DNA of 64,000 bases from Stutzerimonas stutzeri (GCF_024448895.1 NZ_JAMOIC010000010.1:111199-175198), one strand, 5' to 3'. Shown: positions 47,569 to 56,999, counted from the first letter of the stretch. Notes: generated by a model not told the origin, from the sequence alone. Numbers and translations are program-made.

Positions 47569-48759
47569 CTACAGGCTCCTCGCTGTCCAAGCGGCGATCA
47601 GGAACAGCCCGGCAAGCGCCGCCATCAACGGCAACCATCCGGCATGTTCCCAGACATAACCGGCGGCGTACCCCACGACACTCGATCCCAGATAGTAGGC
47701 GCACAGGTACAAGGCTGATGCCTGTGCCTTGGCGTCGGCTGCATGCACACCGACCTGCCCACTTGCGACAGCATGCGCCGCGAAAAAGCCCAACGTGAAC
47801 AGCGCCAGCCCCAGCACGATGGCTGCCAACCAGGTTGTCGAACATAGCGCCACACCCAGCAGCATTAAGCTGATGCCGCCCTGGAGAACACGTCGTGCGC
47901 CGAGCCGGGGGACCAGACGCCCCGCCCATCCAGCACTGAAGATACCCGCCAGGTAGACCGTGAATAACAGGCCGATGACGGTAGAGGAAAGCCCGAACGG
48001 GGCCGCCGCCAGCCGGAATGCAATGTAGTTGAACATCGCCACGAAGCCACCCATCAGCAGGAACGCCTGCAGAAACAAGGTGCGCAGGATGGGGTTACGC
48101 AGGTGCTGAGCAAAATTGGCGAGCAAGCCCTTAAGCGATAACGCTTGCGCCTTGAAGTGACGTGAAGGGGGCAGCAGCCAGACGAACAACGCCAGCGCCA
48201 GCATCCCCATTACTGCGATCCCGCCAAGTGCTGCCTGCCATCCACCTATGTCGCTCAACAGGCCTGACAACAATCTTCCAAGCAATCCACCAAGCGCCGT
48301 TCCGCCAATGTACAGGCCCATCGCCGCCGGTAAGGATTCGGGATCGAACTCCTCGCCGACATAGGCCATCGCCAGGGCTGGCAATCCGCTGAGAGCAAGG
48401 CCTAGCAGAGCGCGGAGGACGAGCAATACGCTCCACGACTCGACAAGCACACAAGCAAGGCCGAGCGCCCCCGCCAGCATGAGTGCCAGTGCCATGACGC
48501 GCTTGCGCCCCCAACTCTCGGCAAGACCACCAGAAATCAACAGACAGAACGCCAGCGATAAGGTCGTCAGCGACAGTGCCAGACTGCTCGTAGCCGCTGA
48601 CACCGAGAAATGTGCAGCCAGAAGCGGCAGCAGCGGCTGGACGCAATAAAGCATGGCGAAGGTGGCAAAGCCTGCGCAGAAGAGCGCCAGCGTAGCGCGA
48701 CGGTATGCAGCGGTTCCGCGTTTGAGATGGGTGTCGTGGGTGTCGGAGGGCGTGTTCAT
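47569..48759 (-). CDS. MFS transporter, YnfM-like
   Basis: A 396-residue transporter with about 12 membrane helices. The N-terminal LFCAGFATFAMLYCVQPLLPLLAAHF and the loop motif GGLAESWGRKRVMALAL (cytoplasmic loop 2-3) mark the Major Facilitator Superfamily. The closest familiar type is YnfM-like efflux. Substrate unknown. The ATG at 48759 is used; there is no clear ribosome site, and a TTG 27 bp upstream is possible. Convergent with sprT. Confidence 0.88.
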   Translation of the reverse strand: MNTPSDTHDTHLKRGTAAYRRATLALFCAGFATFAMLYCVQPLLPLLAAHFSVSAATSSLALSLTTLSLAFCLLISGGLAESWGRKRVMALALMLAGALGLACVLVESWSVLLVLRALLGLALSGLPALAMAYVGEEFDPESLPAAMGLYIGGTALGGLLGRLLSGLLSDIGGWQAALGGIAVMGMLALALFVWLLPPSRHFKAQALSLKGLLANFAQHLRNPILRTLFLQAFLLMGGFVAMFNYIAFRLAAAPFGLSSTVIGLLFTVYLAGIFSAGWAGRLVPRLGARRVLQGGISLMLLGVALCSTTWLAAIVLGLALFTLGFFAAHAVASGQVGVHAADAKAQASALYLCAYYLGSSVVGYAAGYVWEHAGWLPLMAALAGLFLIAAWTARSL

Positions 48760-48919
48760 CAACGGTACATTCGCATTAGCGGGCAAAAAAAGCGACGCAG
48801 CCTAACACGGTGGCAACGGGTTAAAGCGCAGTAATAAAAGAGTCTAGGGTTTCACTTTTGTTACCTAATTGGCTTCTTACATGAGCGATATCTGATCGAC
48901 AAAATATCTTGGGCACCGC

Positions 48920-48945
48920 CTTTAGTTGAGCCAGATCAACTAAAG
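48920..48945 (+). promoter_or_regulatory. ANR/FNR-type box upstream of nap operon
   Basis: TTGAGCCAGATCAA at 48926-48939 matches the FNR/ANR consensus TTGAT-N4-ATCAA with one mismatch. It is embedded in a longer palindrome CTTTAGTTG...CAACTAAAG. It lies 113 bp upstream of the napE start. A class II position would put transcription start near 48974. This implies oxygen-responsive control by ANR or DNR. Confidence 0.8.
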
Positions 48946-49051
48946 TGAAATTAACCCGTATAGCCGGATGCTAAGTGACCAAATGACTTTGATTAAGCCC
49001 TGAACACTTTCTAGACTCCCAGTACAACACTCGGATTTGAAGGTGAACGCA

Positions 49052-49222
49052 GTGCCGCACCATACCGATCCTGCCCCTGTCGGGAAATCGGAAGAAACTC
49101 GGCTATTTGTCTTTCTTCTGGTCTTGTTCTTTCCGCTCCTGAGCATCGTAACGGTCTCTGGTTACGGCTTCATCGTCTGGATCAGCCAGATGATCTTCGG
49201 GCCGCCTGGCCCCCCGAGCTGA
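49052..49222 (+). CDS. napE: NapE, small membrane subunit
   Basis: A 56-residue protein with one long membrane helix (LFVFLLVLFFPLLSIVTVSGYGFIVW) ending in GPPGPP, as in NapE/TorE. The GTG at 49052 is preferred because AAGGTGA lies 6 bp upstream; a GTG at 49043 or TTG at 49037 would lengthen it by a few residues. It opens the nap operon. NapE is not essential for nitrate reduction; its role is unknown. Confidence 0.85.
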   Translation: MPHHTDPAPVGKSEETRLFVFLLVLFFPLLSIVTVSGYGFIVWISQMIFGPPGPPS

Positions 49223-49293
49223 TCGCAGACCACCTTAGATACTGCCCCCTTAGCCTGCCTTGTTTCCTGGTGCAGGCGGAGCACCATAATTAA

Positions 49294-49554
49294 ATGAATA
49301 ACGACTTGCATATTGCGAGCTTGCTCGTGCATTGCCGACCCGAGCTGCTCGAAGCAGTGAAGAGAAACATGGTGCTGCTGCCCGGAACGGAACTGCACCA
49401 GGAGAGCGCTGCGGGCAAAGTCGTGGTCGTCCTCGAGGCCGAACATGAGAGCCGCATTCTCGACACCATCAGCCATATCCAACAGATGCCCGGCGTTTTG
49501 AACGCTGCCCTGATTTACCACGAACTCCTCACCCCCGAAGGAGAGCCTGAATGA
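49294..49554 (+). CDS. napD: NapD, NapA maturation chaperone
   Basis: An 86-residue chaperone that binds the Tat signal peptide of NapA before export. [18 protein letters not shown] and [19 protein letters not shown] are the NapD ferredoxin-like fold. Its stop overlaps the napA ATG by 4 bp (ATGA), coupling synthesis of the two. It follows napE directly; napF is not present between them. Confidence 0.92.
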   Translation: MNNDLHIASLLVHCRPELLEAVKRNMVLLPGTELHQESAAGKVVVVLEAEHESRILDTISHIQQMPGVLNAALIYHELLTPEGEPE

Positions 49555-52055
49555 GCCTCACACGACGTCAATTTGCCAAAGCCAACGCCGCGGCCATCGC
49601 TGCCAGCGTGGCCGGCATCCCCATTGCCACAAGCGCCACCAATCTGATTACCGACCCAGAGGCTACCAATCTCAAGTGGCATAAAGCGCCCTGCCGCTTC
49701 TGCGGTACCGGTTGCGGCGTGATGGTCGCCACGGCGGGTGATCGCGTGGTAGCAACTCATGGCGATGTGAAGGCCGAGGTGAATCGCGGCATCAATTGCG
49801 TCAAAGGCTACTTTCTCTCGAAGATCATGTACGGCACTGACCGCCTGACCCAGCCTTTGCTGCGGATGAAGGACGGAAAGTATGACAAGCAGGGCGAGTT
49901 CCAGTCGGTGAGCTGGGAACAGGCCTTCGATGTCATGGAAGAAAAGTACAAGAAGGCCCTGAAGGACCACGGCCCGACCTCGGTCGGCATGTTCGGCTCC
50001 GGCCAGTGGACTGTCTGGGAAGGCTATGCCGCCAACAAGCTGATGAAAGCCGGGTTCCGCTCCAACAACCTCGACCCGAATGCGCGCCACTGCATGGCAT
50101 CTGCCGCAGTAGGCTTCATGCGGACCTTCGGCATGGACGAGCCCATGGGCTGCTATGACGACATCGAAGTGGCCGACGCTTTCGTGCTTTGGGGCTCGAA
50201 CATGGCCGAGATGCACCCCGTACTCTGGACGCGCGTCACCGACCGCCGACTGAGCGCACCGCATGTCAAAGTTGCGGTGATGTCGACCTACGAACACCGC
50301 AGCTTCGACCTTGCCGATATTCCAATGGTCTTCAATCCGCAGACCGATCTGGTGATCCTCAACTACATCGCCAACCACATCATACAGAGCGGTGCGGTTA
50401 ACGAGGACTTCGTCAAGAACCACACCAAGTTCGCCCGGGGCGCGACCAACATCGGATATGGCTTGCGGCCGACCGACCCCCGCGAGCTGAAGGCCGAAAA
50501 CGCTGCGGTTGCGGGCAGCTGGACTGACATGAGCTTCGAGGACTACGCCGAGTTCCTCAAGCCTTACACCCTTGAGCATGCAGCCCACGAATCAGGGGTG
50601 CCTGCCGAGCGTTTGAAGGCGCTGGCCGAACTCTATGCCGACCCGAAGACCAAGGTGATGTCGTTCTGGACCATGGGTTTCAACCAGCACACCCGCGGTG
50701 TCTGGGCGAACAACATGATCTATAACATTCACCTGCTGACCGGCAAGATCAGCGAACCGGGCAACAGCCCGTTCTCGCTCACTGGCCAGCCGTCTGCCTG
50801 CGGCACCGCGCGTGAGGTGGGCACGTTCTCCCATCGCCTGCCTGCAGACATGGTCGTCACCAACCCCAAGCATCGGGCGATCACCGAAAAGATATGGAAA
50901 CTGCCGGAAGGCACCATCCAGGAGAAGCCTGGCTTCCATGCCGTCCAGCAGAGCCGCGAACTGAAAGACGGCGGCCTCAAGGTCTACTGGACCCAGGCCA
51001 CCAACAACATGCAGGCCGGCCCCAACATCATGCAGGAAATCCTGCCTGGCTGGCGCAATCCGGAAACCTTCATCGTCGTCTCCGACGTATACCCCACCGT
51101 ATCAGCACAGGCCGCGGATCTGATCCTGCCGGCCGCCATGTGGGTGGAAAAGGAAGGCGCATACGGCAACGCCGAACGTCGCACGCACTTCTGGCATCAG
51201 CTGGTCAGCGCACCGGGTGAGGCGCGTTCTGACCTGTGGCAGCTCATGGAGTTTTCCAAGCGCTTTACCACCGACGAGGTCTGGCCGGCCGATCTGCTCG
51301 CCAAATCGCCAGAGCTGAAAGGTAAGACACTGTTCGAGGTGCTGTTCAAAAACGGTCAGGTCGACCGCTTCCCGACGTCCGATATCGAAGAGGGTTACCG
51401 CAATTACGAATCCGAGGATTACGGGTTTTACGTGCAGAAGGGACTGTTCGAGGAATACGCCGAGTTCGGCCGCGGCCATGGCCACGACCTGGCGGACTTC
51501 GACATCTACCACAAGGAGCGCGGCCTGCGCTGGCCTGTAGTGGATGGCAAAGAAACCCTTTGGCGCTATCGCGAAGGCCACGACCCCTATGTCGAGAAGG
51601 GTACCGGGGTTCAGTTCTACGGCTACCCGGACAAGAAGGCGATCATCTTTGCGCTGCCCTACGAGGTTCCCGCGGAAGTGCCCGACCAGGACTACCCCTT
51701 CTGGCTCAGTACTGGTCGTGTGCTGGAGCATTGGCATACCGGCAGCATGACCCAGCGTGTCGATGAACTGCACCAGGCCGTTCCCGACGCCTTGGTTTAC
51801 ATGCATCCCGACGATGCACGAGACCTCAAAGCGCGGCGTGGAAGCGTGGTGAAGGTCATCAGCCGCCGCGGTGAAATGCAGGCTCGCATCGAGACCCGTG
51901 GCCGCAACAAGCCACCAAAGGGCCTGATCTTCGTGCCGTTCTTCGATGCAAACAAATTGATCAACAAGGTCACCCTCGACGCAACCGACCCGATCTCCAA
52001 GCAAACCGACTATAAGAAATGCGCCGTGAAGATCGAAGTGGTCAGCATCGCCTGA
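49551..52055 (+). CDS. napA: Periplasmic nitrate reductase catalytic subunit NapA
   Basis: An 834-residue molybdoenzyme. The Tat signal begins [12 protein letters not shown]. The [4Fe-4S] ligands are Cys48, Cys51 and Cys55 in [10 protein letters not shown] and Cys83 in NCVKGYF. The Mo-bis-MGD cysteine lies in NARHCMASA. Later segments ([33 protein letters not shown]) are standard for NapA. It reduces nitrate to nitrite in the periplasm, taking electrons through NapB and NapC. Confidence 0.97.
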   Translation: MSLTRRQFAKANAAAIAASVAGIPIATSATNLITDPEATNLKWHKAPCRFCGTGCGVMVATAGDRVVATHGDVKAEVNRGINCVKGYFLSKIMYGTDRLTQPLLRMKDGKYDKQGEFQSVSWEQAFDVMEEKYKKALKDHGPTSVGMFGSGQWTVWEGYAANKLMKAGFRSNNLDPNARHCMASAAVGFMRTFGMDEPMGCYDDIEVADAFVLWGSNMAEMHPVLWTRVTDRRLSAPHVKVAVMSTYEHRSFDLADIPMVFNPQTDLVILNYIANHIIQSGAVNEDFVKNHTKFARGATNIGYGLRPTDPRELKAENAAVAGSWTDMSFEDYAEFLKPYTLEHAAHESGVPAERLKALAELYADPKTKVMSFWTMGFNQHTRGVWANNMIYNIHLLTGKISEPGNSPFSLTGQPSACGTAREVGTFSHRLPADMVVTNPKHRAITEKIWKLPEGTIQEKPGFHAVQQSRELKDGGLKVYWTQATNNMQAGPNIMQEILPGWRNPETFIVVSDVYPTVSAQAADLILPAAMWVEKEGAYGNAERRTHFWHQLVSAPGEARSDLWQLMEFSKRFTTDEVWPADLLAKSPELKGKTLFEVLFKNGQVDRFPTSDIEEGYRNYESEDYGFYVQKGLFEEYAEFGRGHGHDLADFDIYHKERGLRWPVVDGKETLWRYREGHDPYVEKGTGVQFYGYPDKKAIIFALPYEVPAEVPDQDYPFWLSTGRVLEHWHTGSMTQRVDELHQAVPDALVYMHPDDARDLKARRGSVVKVISRRGEMQARIETRGRNKPPKGLIFVPFFDANKLINKVTLDATDPISKQTDYKKCAVKIEVVSIA

Positions 52056-52066
52056 GGAGAGTCGCC

Positions 52067-52549
52067 ATGAAATTTCGCTTACTGCCTTTGACACTCCTCG
52101 CGGTGTTCGGCCTGGCCGTTGCGGCCGGTCCGGATTACCCGCTTGATGCTCCTGCCCCGGACGGTCGTCGTCCGGGCGGCACCATCACGCAGGAGTTCAC
52201 CCCACCACCGCTCAAGGACGAGGAAAACAAGGACCTCAAGCGCGAGCGCAACTATCCGGAACAGCCGCCTACCATCCCACACACCATTCGTGGCTATCAG
52301 GTCGACACCAACGGGAACAAGTGCCTGGCCTGCCATAGCCGAGCCAATAGTGCGCGCACGCAGGCGCCCATGATCAGCATCACGCACTTCACCGATCGTG
52401 ACAGCCAGACATTGGGCGCCGTCGCACCACGTCGATATTTCTGCACCCAATGCCATGTGGTGCAGCATGACGTGAAACCTTTGGTGCAGAACGACTTCGA
52501 GAACATCGACGACCTGCTTTATCACGAAAACAAACAGAACGAACAGTGA
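52067..52549 (+). CDS. napB: NapB, diheme cytochrome c electron donor
   Basis: A 160-residue periplasmic cytochrome with a signal peptide ([17 protein letters not shown]). It has two heme-c sites, CLACH (residues 86-90) and CTQCH (126-130). It passes electrons from NapC to NapA. The ATG at 52067 has AGGAG upstream and lies 11 bp after napA. It is 10 bp before napC. Confidence 0.96.
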   Translation: MKFRLLPLTLLAVFGLAVAAGPDYPLDAPAPDGRRPGGTITQEFTPPPLKDEENKDLKRERNYPEQPPTIPHTIRGYQVDTNGNKCLACHSRANSARTQAPMISITHFTDRDSQTLGAVAPRRYFCTQCHVVQHDVKPLVQNDFENIDDLLYHENKQNEQ

Positions 52550-52559
52550 GGACGCCTGG

Positions 52560-53156
52560 ATGAAGTCGATACTGTCGTTTCTCAAGCGCTACTGGACCGT
52601 TCTGCGCCGCCCAAGCGTGCATTACAGTCTGGGCGTTCTGACCCTTGGGGGCTTCCTTGCCGGGATCATCTTCTGGGGCGGTTTCAACACCGCCCTCGAA
52701 GCGACCAACACGGAAGCCTTCTGTATCTCCTGTCACGAAATGGAAGACAACGTGTACATGGAGATCAAGGACACCATTCACTACACCAACCGTTCCGGCG
52801 TTCGCGCGACCTGCCCCGATTGCCATGTTCCCCATGAATGGACAGACAAGATCGCCCGCAAGATGCAGGCTTCCAAAGAAGTCTGGGGCAAGATTTTCGG
52901 TACCATCAGCACGCGGGAGAAATTTCTCGGATTGCGCCGTGAAATGGCCGAACGGGAATGGCGTCGCCTGAAAGCCAACGATTCCCTGGAATGCCGTAAC
53001 TGCCACGATTACGACTTCATGGACTTCACTCGCCAGAGCAAGCGTGCAGCGGAGTTCCACTCCAAATCACTGGGCACCGGTGAAGCGACCTGCATTGATT
53101 GCCACAAGGGTATCGCCCACCGCCTGCCTGACATGCACGGCGTGCCTGGCTGGTAA
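52560..53156 (+). CDS. napC: NapC, tetraheme quinol dehydrogenase
   Basis: A 198-residue membrane-anchored NapC/NirT cytochrome. One N-terminal helix ([19 protein letters not shown]) is followed by four heme-c sites: CISCH (55-59), CPDCH (85-89), CRNCH (145-149) and CIDCH (178-182). It oxidises quinol and feeds NapB. It ends the operon, followed by an intrinsic terminator. Confidence 0.97.
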   Translation: MKSILSFLKRYWTVLRRPSVHYSLGVLTLGGFLAGIIFWGGFNTALEATNTEAFCISCHEMEDNVYMEIKDTIHYTNRSGVRATCPDCHVPHEWTDKIARKMQASKEVWGKIFGTISTREKFLGLRREMAEREWRRLKANDSLECRNCHDYDFMDFTRQSKRAAEFHSKSLGTGEATCIDCHKGIAHRLPDMHGVPGW

Positions 53157-53215
53157 ACAGCTGAAACCACTGCACCGTCTTCGGCGGAAGGCGCCGAACT
53201 GGATTAATCCAAGCC

Positions 53216-53245
53216 TGTAATGGGCTTGGATTTTTCATTTTTGCA
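53216..53245 (+). terminator. Intrinsic terminator of the nap operon
   Basis: AATCCAAGCC-TGTAATG-GGCTTGGATT is a 10-bp stem followed by TTT and then CATTTTT, about 60 bp after the napC stop. Confidence 0.9.
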
Positions 53246-53380
53246 TCGTTCTGCGGGGCGACGGCTCGCTTAGTCACTTACCGCCTCATATGCCCTTCAC
53301 TACACGCCCTTGTTGCAGCTGAATCGATCTCCGGTTATTTATCGGATTACCTCGATATCAACTACAACAAGGAATCCACC

Positions 53381-54175
53381 ATGCGTTATCCCCTGCTCGG
53401 CGCACTGATGGCTGTGAGTGTCTTCGCTCAAGCCGAAATCCAGACCCAGGAAATTCCATACACTGCGGCCGATGGCACCAAAATGGTTGGCTATTACGCA
53501 TACGACGATGCAATCGAAGGCAAGCGCCCCGGCATCGTGGTCGTCCATGAATGGTGGGGCCTCAACGATTATGCGAAAAGCCGTGCCCGCGACCTTGCCG
53601 GATTGGGCTACAGCGCGCTGGCGATCGACATGTACGGTGAAGGCAAAAATACCGAACACCCCAAAGACGCCATGAGCTTCATGCAGGCTGCCATGGCCGA
53701 CTCCGACGCAGCGAAGGCTCGATTCAACGCCGGACTTGATCTACTCAAGGATCAGCAGCAAACCGATCCAGCCAAACTGGCGGCTGTCGGCTACTGCTTC
53801 GGTGGCAAGGTGGTGCTGGATATGGCACGCCAGGGCGTACCGCTCGAAGGCGTGGTCAGTTTCCATGGCGCCTTGGCAACACAAACCCGTGCCACAACGG
53901 GAAGCGTGAAGTCACGAGTACTGGTCGAGCACGGCAGCGCCGACAGTATGGTCAGTGCCGACGACGTGGCTGCGTTGAATGCGGAAATGGTGAAAGCAGG
54001 AGCCGACTACCAGTTCGTCAACCTCCCCGGCGCCAAGCACGGCTTCACCAATCCCGGCGCAGACAAGTTTCAGGAAAAAGGCGTGGACGTGGCCTATAAC
54101 AAAGCCGCAGACGAGCGCTCATGGAAAGACATGCAGCGCTTCCTCGACGAGTCGTTCGCCACAGCGCGCCCCTGA
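53381..54175 (+). CDS. Exported dienelactone hydrolase-family protein
   Basis: A 264-residue alpha/beta hydrolase with a signal peptide (YPLLGALMAVSVFAQA). The dienelactone hydrolase features are VVVHEWWGLNDYAKSRARDLAGLGY, the catalytic cysteine in VGYCFGGKVVLD, an aspartate near HGSADSMV and a late histidine in GAKHGFTNP. The natural substrate is unknown. It is a single gene with a weak upstream ribosome site (CAAGGAATCC). Confidence 0.9.
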   Translation: MRYPLLGALMAVSVFAQAEIQTQEIPYTAADGTKMVGYYAYDDAIEGKRPGIVVVHEWWGLNDYAKSRARDLAGLGYSALAIDMYGEGKNTEHPKDAMSFMQAAMADSDAAKARFNAGLDLLKDQQQTDPAKLAAVGYCFGGKVVLDMARQGVPLEGVVSFHGALATQTRATTGSVKSRVLVEHGSADSMVSADDVAALNAEMVKAGADYQFVNLPGAKHGFTNPGADKFQEKGVDVAYNKAADERSWKDMQRFLDESFATARP

Positions 54176-54481
54176 TCAACCCCGCACGCCTACATGACAA
54201 GGCATAGAGGGTCCCGAACCGACATCAACCACAACGACCGCACCACTTGCTCCCTCTCCTCCCGGAGAGAGGGCTGTGGTGAGTGGCTGAGCCAGCTACC
54301 ATTGCCGATCCTGCCGCTCCTGCCGCTCCTGCCGCTCGGACTGCTACGCCTTGATCCAAAGCAGCGAAGCCGAGGTCCAGCCTTTCAGCGTGAACCTGTC
54401 CCCGCCCCGCCCTCCACAACAGTGCCGTGCTAGCATTACGGCCCATTGCAAGTCCCTTCTCATTTCGATCGATCGCGAGTC
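54176..54481. other. Non-coding gap with short tandem repeat
   Basis: 306 bp without a supported gene. A 9-bp unit (CCTGCCGCT) is repeated three times in tandem around 54310-54337. CTCTCCTCCCGGAGAGAGG near 54255 is a short palindrome. No promoter or RNA is evident. Confidence 0.4.
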
Positions 54482-54919
54482 ATGGCCGAACACGATTTCC
54501 GCTACAACCTGCTCAATCCCGGACACACCCTCACCGAATGCCGTGCGCTTGCCCCGGGCCGTTATCAAATTACCGGCAATGGCGGCAACGTCCGTTCCGG
54601 CGATGTCCTGATCGTCACGCTCAAGGGAAGCCGCGATCTCTATCAGCGACTGACCGTCGATAAGGTCCGTCATTTGATCAACCCACCCGGACAGTGGATG
54701 GCGGTCGCAAGTGGACCGGTCTTTCGCGAACTGGCCATCCACAATTGGCAGGTCGACTGCGACAGTTGCAGCAAACAACTCGACTTCGAATTTGCAGTGG
54801 ACGCCGCCAAGGGTGAAAGCGCACGCGGTCCAGCGGCCGAAGCACGGATCGCAGAGTTGGGATGGAAGAACGACGCCGGCAAACATCTCTGCCCGGCCTG
54901 CCAAAGAGCAACGCCATGA
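54482..54919 (+). CDS. Hypothetical protein with two CxxC pairs
   Basis: A 145-residue protein that I do not recognise. It starts MAEHDFRYNLLNPGHTLTECRALAPGRYQ; CDSCSK and CPACQ near the end form a possible zinc ribbon. A basic-acidic mixed composition suggests a cytoplasmic protein. The ATG at 54482 is used. Its stop overlaps the start of the downstream META lipoprotein gene (ATGA), so both are probably translated together. Confidence 0.75.
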   Translation: MAEHDFRYNLLNPGHTLTECRALAPGRYQITGNGGNVRSGDVLIVTLKGSRDLYQRLTVDKVRHLINPPGQWMAVASGPVFRELAIHNWQVDCDSCSKQLDFEFAVDAAKGESARGPAAEARIAELGWKNDAGKHLCPACQRATP

Positions 54920-55317
54920 AAAAACACCTGTTGACTGCTCTGGCCCTGGCTTCAGTCGTAGGCTGTTCGGTAGAACCGCTGATGCTGAAGAACGACGTCA
55001 CCTACATTGCCGAGTGGATAGGCGAGGACGCCGTGGTTGGCCGCAATCCCGTCTCGCTGACGTTCAGCGAAGACCGTGCCTATGGCAACGCCGGTTGCAA
55101 TCACTGGTTCGCCAGCTATCAGCTCGAAGGCCAGAAGCTTCGCTTCGGCCAGATCGGTAGCACGCGAAAGATGTGCGCAGAGCACATCATGAAGCAGGAG
55201 CAGCACTTCCTCGAACTACTCGCAAAGATCGAACGGTGGGATGTTTCCAACATTGATCAACTGCGCTTCTGGCCCTCCGAAGGCGCCCCTCTTCGCATGT
55301 GGCCCGAGCAAAACTGA
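54916..55317 (+). CDS. META-domain lipoprotein (HslJ-like)
   Basis: A 133-residue lipoprotein. The lipobox VVGC (Cys about residue 17) follows a hydrophobic signal. The META domain contains LTFSEDRAYGNAGCNHWFASYQLEGQKLRFG and STRKMCAEHIMKQEQHFLELLAKI. META proteins such as HslJ are envelope proteins of unclear biochemical role. The ATG at 54916 overlaps the stop of the preceding gene. Confidence 0.85.
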   Translation: MKKHLLTALALASVVGCSVEPLMLKNDVTYIAEWIGEDAVVGRNPVSLTFSEDRAYGNAGCNHWFASYQLEGQKLRFGQIGSTRKMCAEHIMKQEQHFLELLAKIERWDVSNIDQLRFWPSEGAPLRMWPEQN

Positions 55318-55470
55318 ACTGCGCCAAAGATGAGCACTTCAGCTATGGAGTGCCCTGCAAGCAGGCGGCAAACGCTTATGCGCGACGTGCACTCCAGACG
55401 CCCAGTTCTGATTGCATCAACCGCACGGCTCATGGATTGAGCATCCCTCACGCCCCCGTTTAGACGAAAA

Positions 55471-55484
55471 CCGCAGAGCTGCGG
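55471..55484. repeat. Palindrome upstream of sigma54 promoter
   Basis: CCGCAG-AG-CTGCGG is a perfect palindrome about 106-119 bp upstream of the start predicted for the sigma54 promoter at 55564, the position typical of an enhancer-binding activator. The assignment is speculative. Confidence 0.35.
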
Positions 55485-55563
55485 GCGCTTCGAGGCGTCT
55501 GCTCAGCCGCTGGACATGCCGGTGCGGCCACGAAACCAGATTAAAACCGACTCAACCCGAAAC

Positions 55564-55579
55564 TGGCACGGCCCCTGCA
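55564..55579 (+). promoter_or_regulatory. Sigma54 promoter for a small RNA
   Basis: TGGCACG-N4-CTGCA: GG at 55565-55566 and GC at 55577-55578, the exact -24/-12 spacing, with one mismatch to TTGCA. Transcription would start near 55590, in an intergenic region whose only downstream feature on this strand is a terminator-ended stretch. Confidence 0.75.
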
Positions 55580-55589
55580 AACACCTTGG

Positions 55590-55680
55590 TAACCAGTTTC
55601 GGGGACCCTGGTACAGGCAGGCCAGGGATTCCCCTCTTTTATTACCAACAAAGGGGCCGCTCACTGAGCGGCCCCTTTTC
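55590..55680 (+). ncRNA. Candidate sigma54-dependent small RNA
   Basis: An approximately 90-nt transcript is predicted between the sigma54 promoter and an intrinsic terminator. It has no reading frame worth noting. It can fold into ACCAG...CTGGT and GGGGATTCCCC-type hairpins before the terminator stem GGGGCCGCTC/GAGCGGCCCC with T4. An unstructured linker TTTTATTACCAACAAA lies between them, a possible Hfq or target-pairing site. Sigma54-dependent small RNAs are known in pseudomonads (CrcZ/CrcY type, nitrogen-regulated RNAs), but I cannot assign this one. Confidence 0.6.
55653..55680 (+). terminator. Terminator of the candidate small RNA
   Basis: GGGGCCGCTC-ACT-GAGCGGCCCC followed by TTTTC. 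An A-run on the other side (ACAAAGGGG) may let it also end dinB transcription from the opposite strand. Confidence 0.9.
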
Positions 55681-55738
55681 ATTGCAACCATTGACGGAGA
55701 CCTTGGCGGTAGCACGTGCAGCCATGCCCGTCTGTAGC

Positions 55739-56785
55739 TCAGAACAACCGCATCTGCTCGAAGCCGCTGCGCAGGTCGATCAGGCGGACGCCCACGCCAA
55801 TCAACCGCACCGGACGCTTCCCGCGCGCGAAAGCGCCTGCCAGAAGGTCGGCATAATCCTCAAGTTCCAGCCCCGCACCGGCTTGCTCAAGGGTGGTCTG
55901 GGTGAAGTCGTGGAATTTGAGTTTGACGAAAGGCTTGCCCGGCCGGTAACCGCTATCCAGTCTCGCCATTCGTCCAGTGAGTTCTTCCAGCAGTTCCGGC
56001 AGACGCTCAAGGCAGGCGGCAAGGTCTGGCAAGTCGCGATCATAGGTATTCTCGACACTCACCGACTGACGACGACTCTCGACCTGAACCACCCGATCAT
56101 CTATCCCGTGCGCCAAGCCCCACAATCGCTCGCCGAACGAGCCGAAATCCCGCACCAGATCAAGACGCCTCCAGGTCCGTAGATCTGCGCACGTCTGGAT
56201 GCCCATTCGCTTCAACTTTTCGGCTGTGACCCGGCCAACGCCATGCAGCTTGGTGACCGGCAACGCCAGGACAAAATCATCGACCTGATCAGGGGTTATG
56301 ACGAAAAGCCCGTCGGGCTTGTTCCAGTCGCTGGCGATCTTGGCCAGGAACTTGTTCGGCGCAACGCCTGCAGACACGGTGATTCGCAGCTGTTGCCACA
56401 CCCGTCGACGAATGTCCTGGGCAATGCGGGTTGCACTGCCCGCGAAATGCTCACAGCCGCTGACGTCCAGAAAGGCTTCGTCGAGTGACAGGGGCTCGAT
56501 GAGATCGGTATAGGTACGGAAGATCCCGTGAATTTCGCGCGATGCTTCCTTGTAGGCATCCATTCGCGGTCGCAGGATCAGCAGATCAGGACACAGCTTG
56601 AGCGCATGCCCCGAAGCCATGGCAGAGCGAACGCCGTACGCACGCGCCTCGTAATTGCAGGTGGCAATGACCCCCCGACGGTCGGCCAGCCCGCCGACTG
56701 CAATAGGTCGGTTCGCCAGACTGGGGTCGTCACGCATCTCGATCGCCGCATAGAAGCAGTCGCAATCGACATGGATGATTTTTCG
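55739..56785 (-). CDS. dinB: DNA polymerase IV (DinB), start codon unclear
   Basis: A Y-family translesion polymerase. The first in-frame ATG (56735-56737) begins MRDDPSLANRPIAVGG, already past the conserved N-terminus. The upstream codons read RKIIHVDCDCFYAAIE, with the catalytic aspartate of motif VDCDCF, so the true protein must start before them. No ATG, GTG or TTG occurs in frame between a TAA upstream and this segment; GTT at 56795-56797 occupies a plausible start site. SLDEAFLDVSG and the rest of the palm/little-finger region are intact. The given 5' end is the first conserved residue (RK). Confidence 0.82.
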   Translation of the reverse strand, partial: RKIIHVDCDCFYAAIEMRDDPSLANRPIAVGGLADRRGVIATCNYEARAYGVRSAMASGHALKLCPDLLILRPRMDAYKEASREIHGIFRTYTDLIEPLSLDEAFLDVSGCEHFAGSATRIAQDIRRRVWQQLRITVSAGVAPNKFLAKIASDWNKPDGLFVITPDQVDDFVLALPVTKLHGVGRVTAEKLKRMGIQTCADLRTWRRLDLVRDFGSFGERLWGLAHGIDDRVVQVESRRQSVSVENTYDRDLPDLAACLERLPELLEELTGRMARLDSGYRPGKPFVKLKFHDFTQTTLEQAGAGLELEDYADLLAGAFARGKRPVRLIGVGVRLIDLRSGFEQMRLF

Positions 56786-56999
56786 GCTTGGATTAACGGC
56801 GCAGAACTCGTTTTGGCGTTGATAAACGCTGCCCGCCCGATACGACCGGGAGCGGGTGATAGCGGTCTGGCCTGATTATCGCTGATCCAGCGCCCGCCGA
56901 GGAGTCCGTTGGGCCCGTCAGCCGTGGCGAACAATCTTCTCGCAGCCGAGTCGGAACTAGGGAGGCAGATAAAACAAAACCAATTCTGGAGGCATTCAC

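Noticed and set aside
49515-50588. A 357-codon open frame antisense to napA
   Set aside because: The napA reading carries all catalytic motifs; this is a shadow frame.
51102-52094. A 330-codon open frame antisense to the napA 3' half
   Set aside because: No motif or ribosome site; wholly overlaps napA.
55412-56182. A 256-codon plus-strand frame over the candidate small RNA and dinB
   Set aside because: It is antisense to dinB and passes through the promoter and terminator of the small RNA; no protein features.
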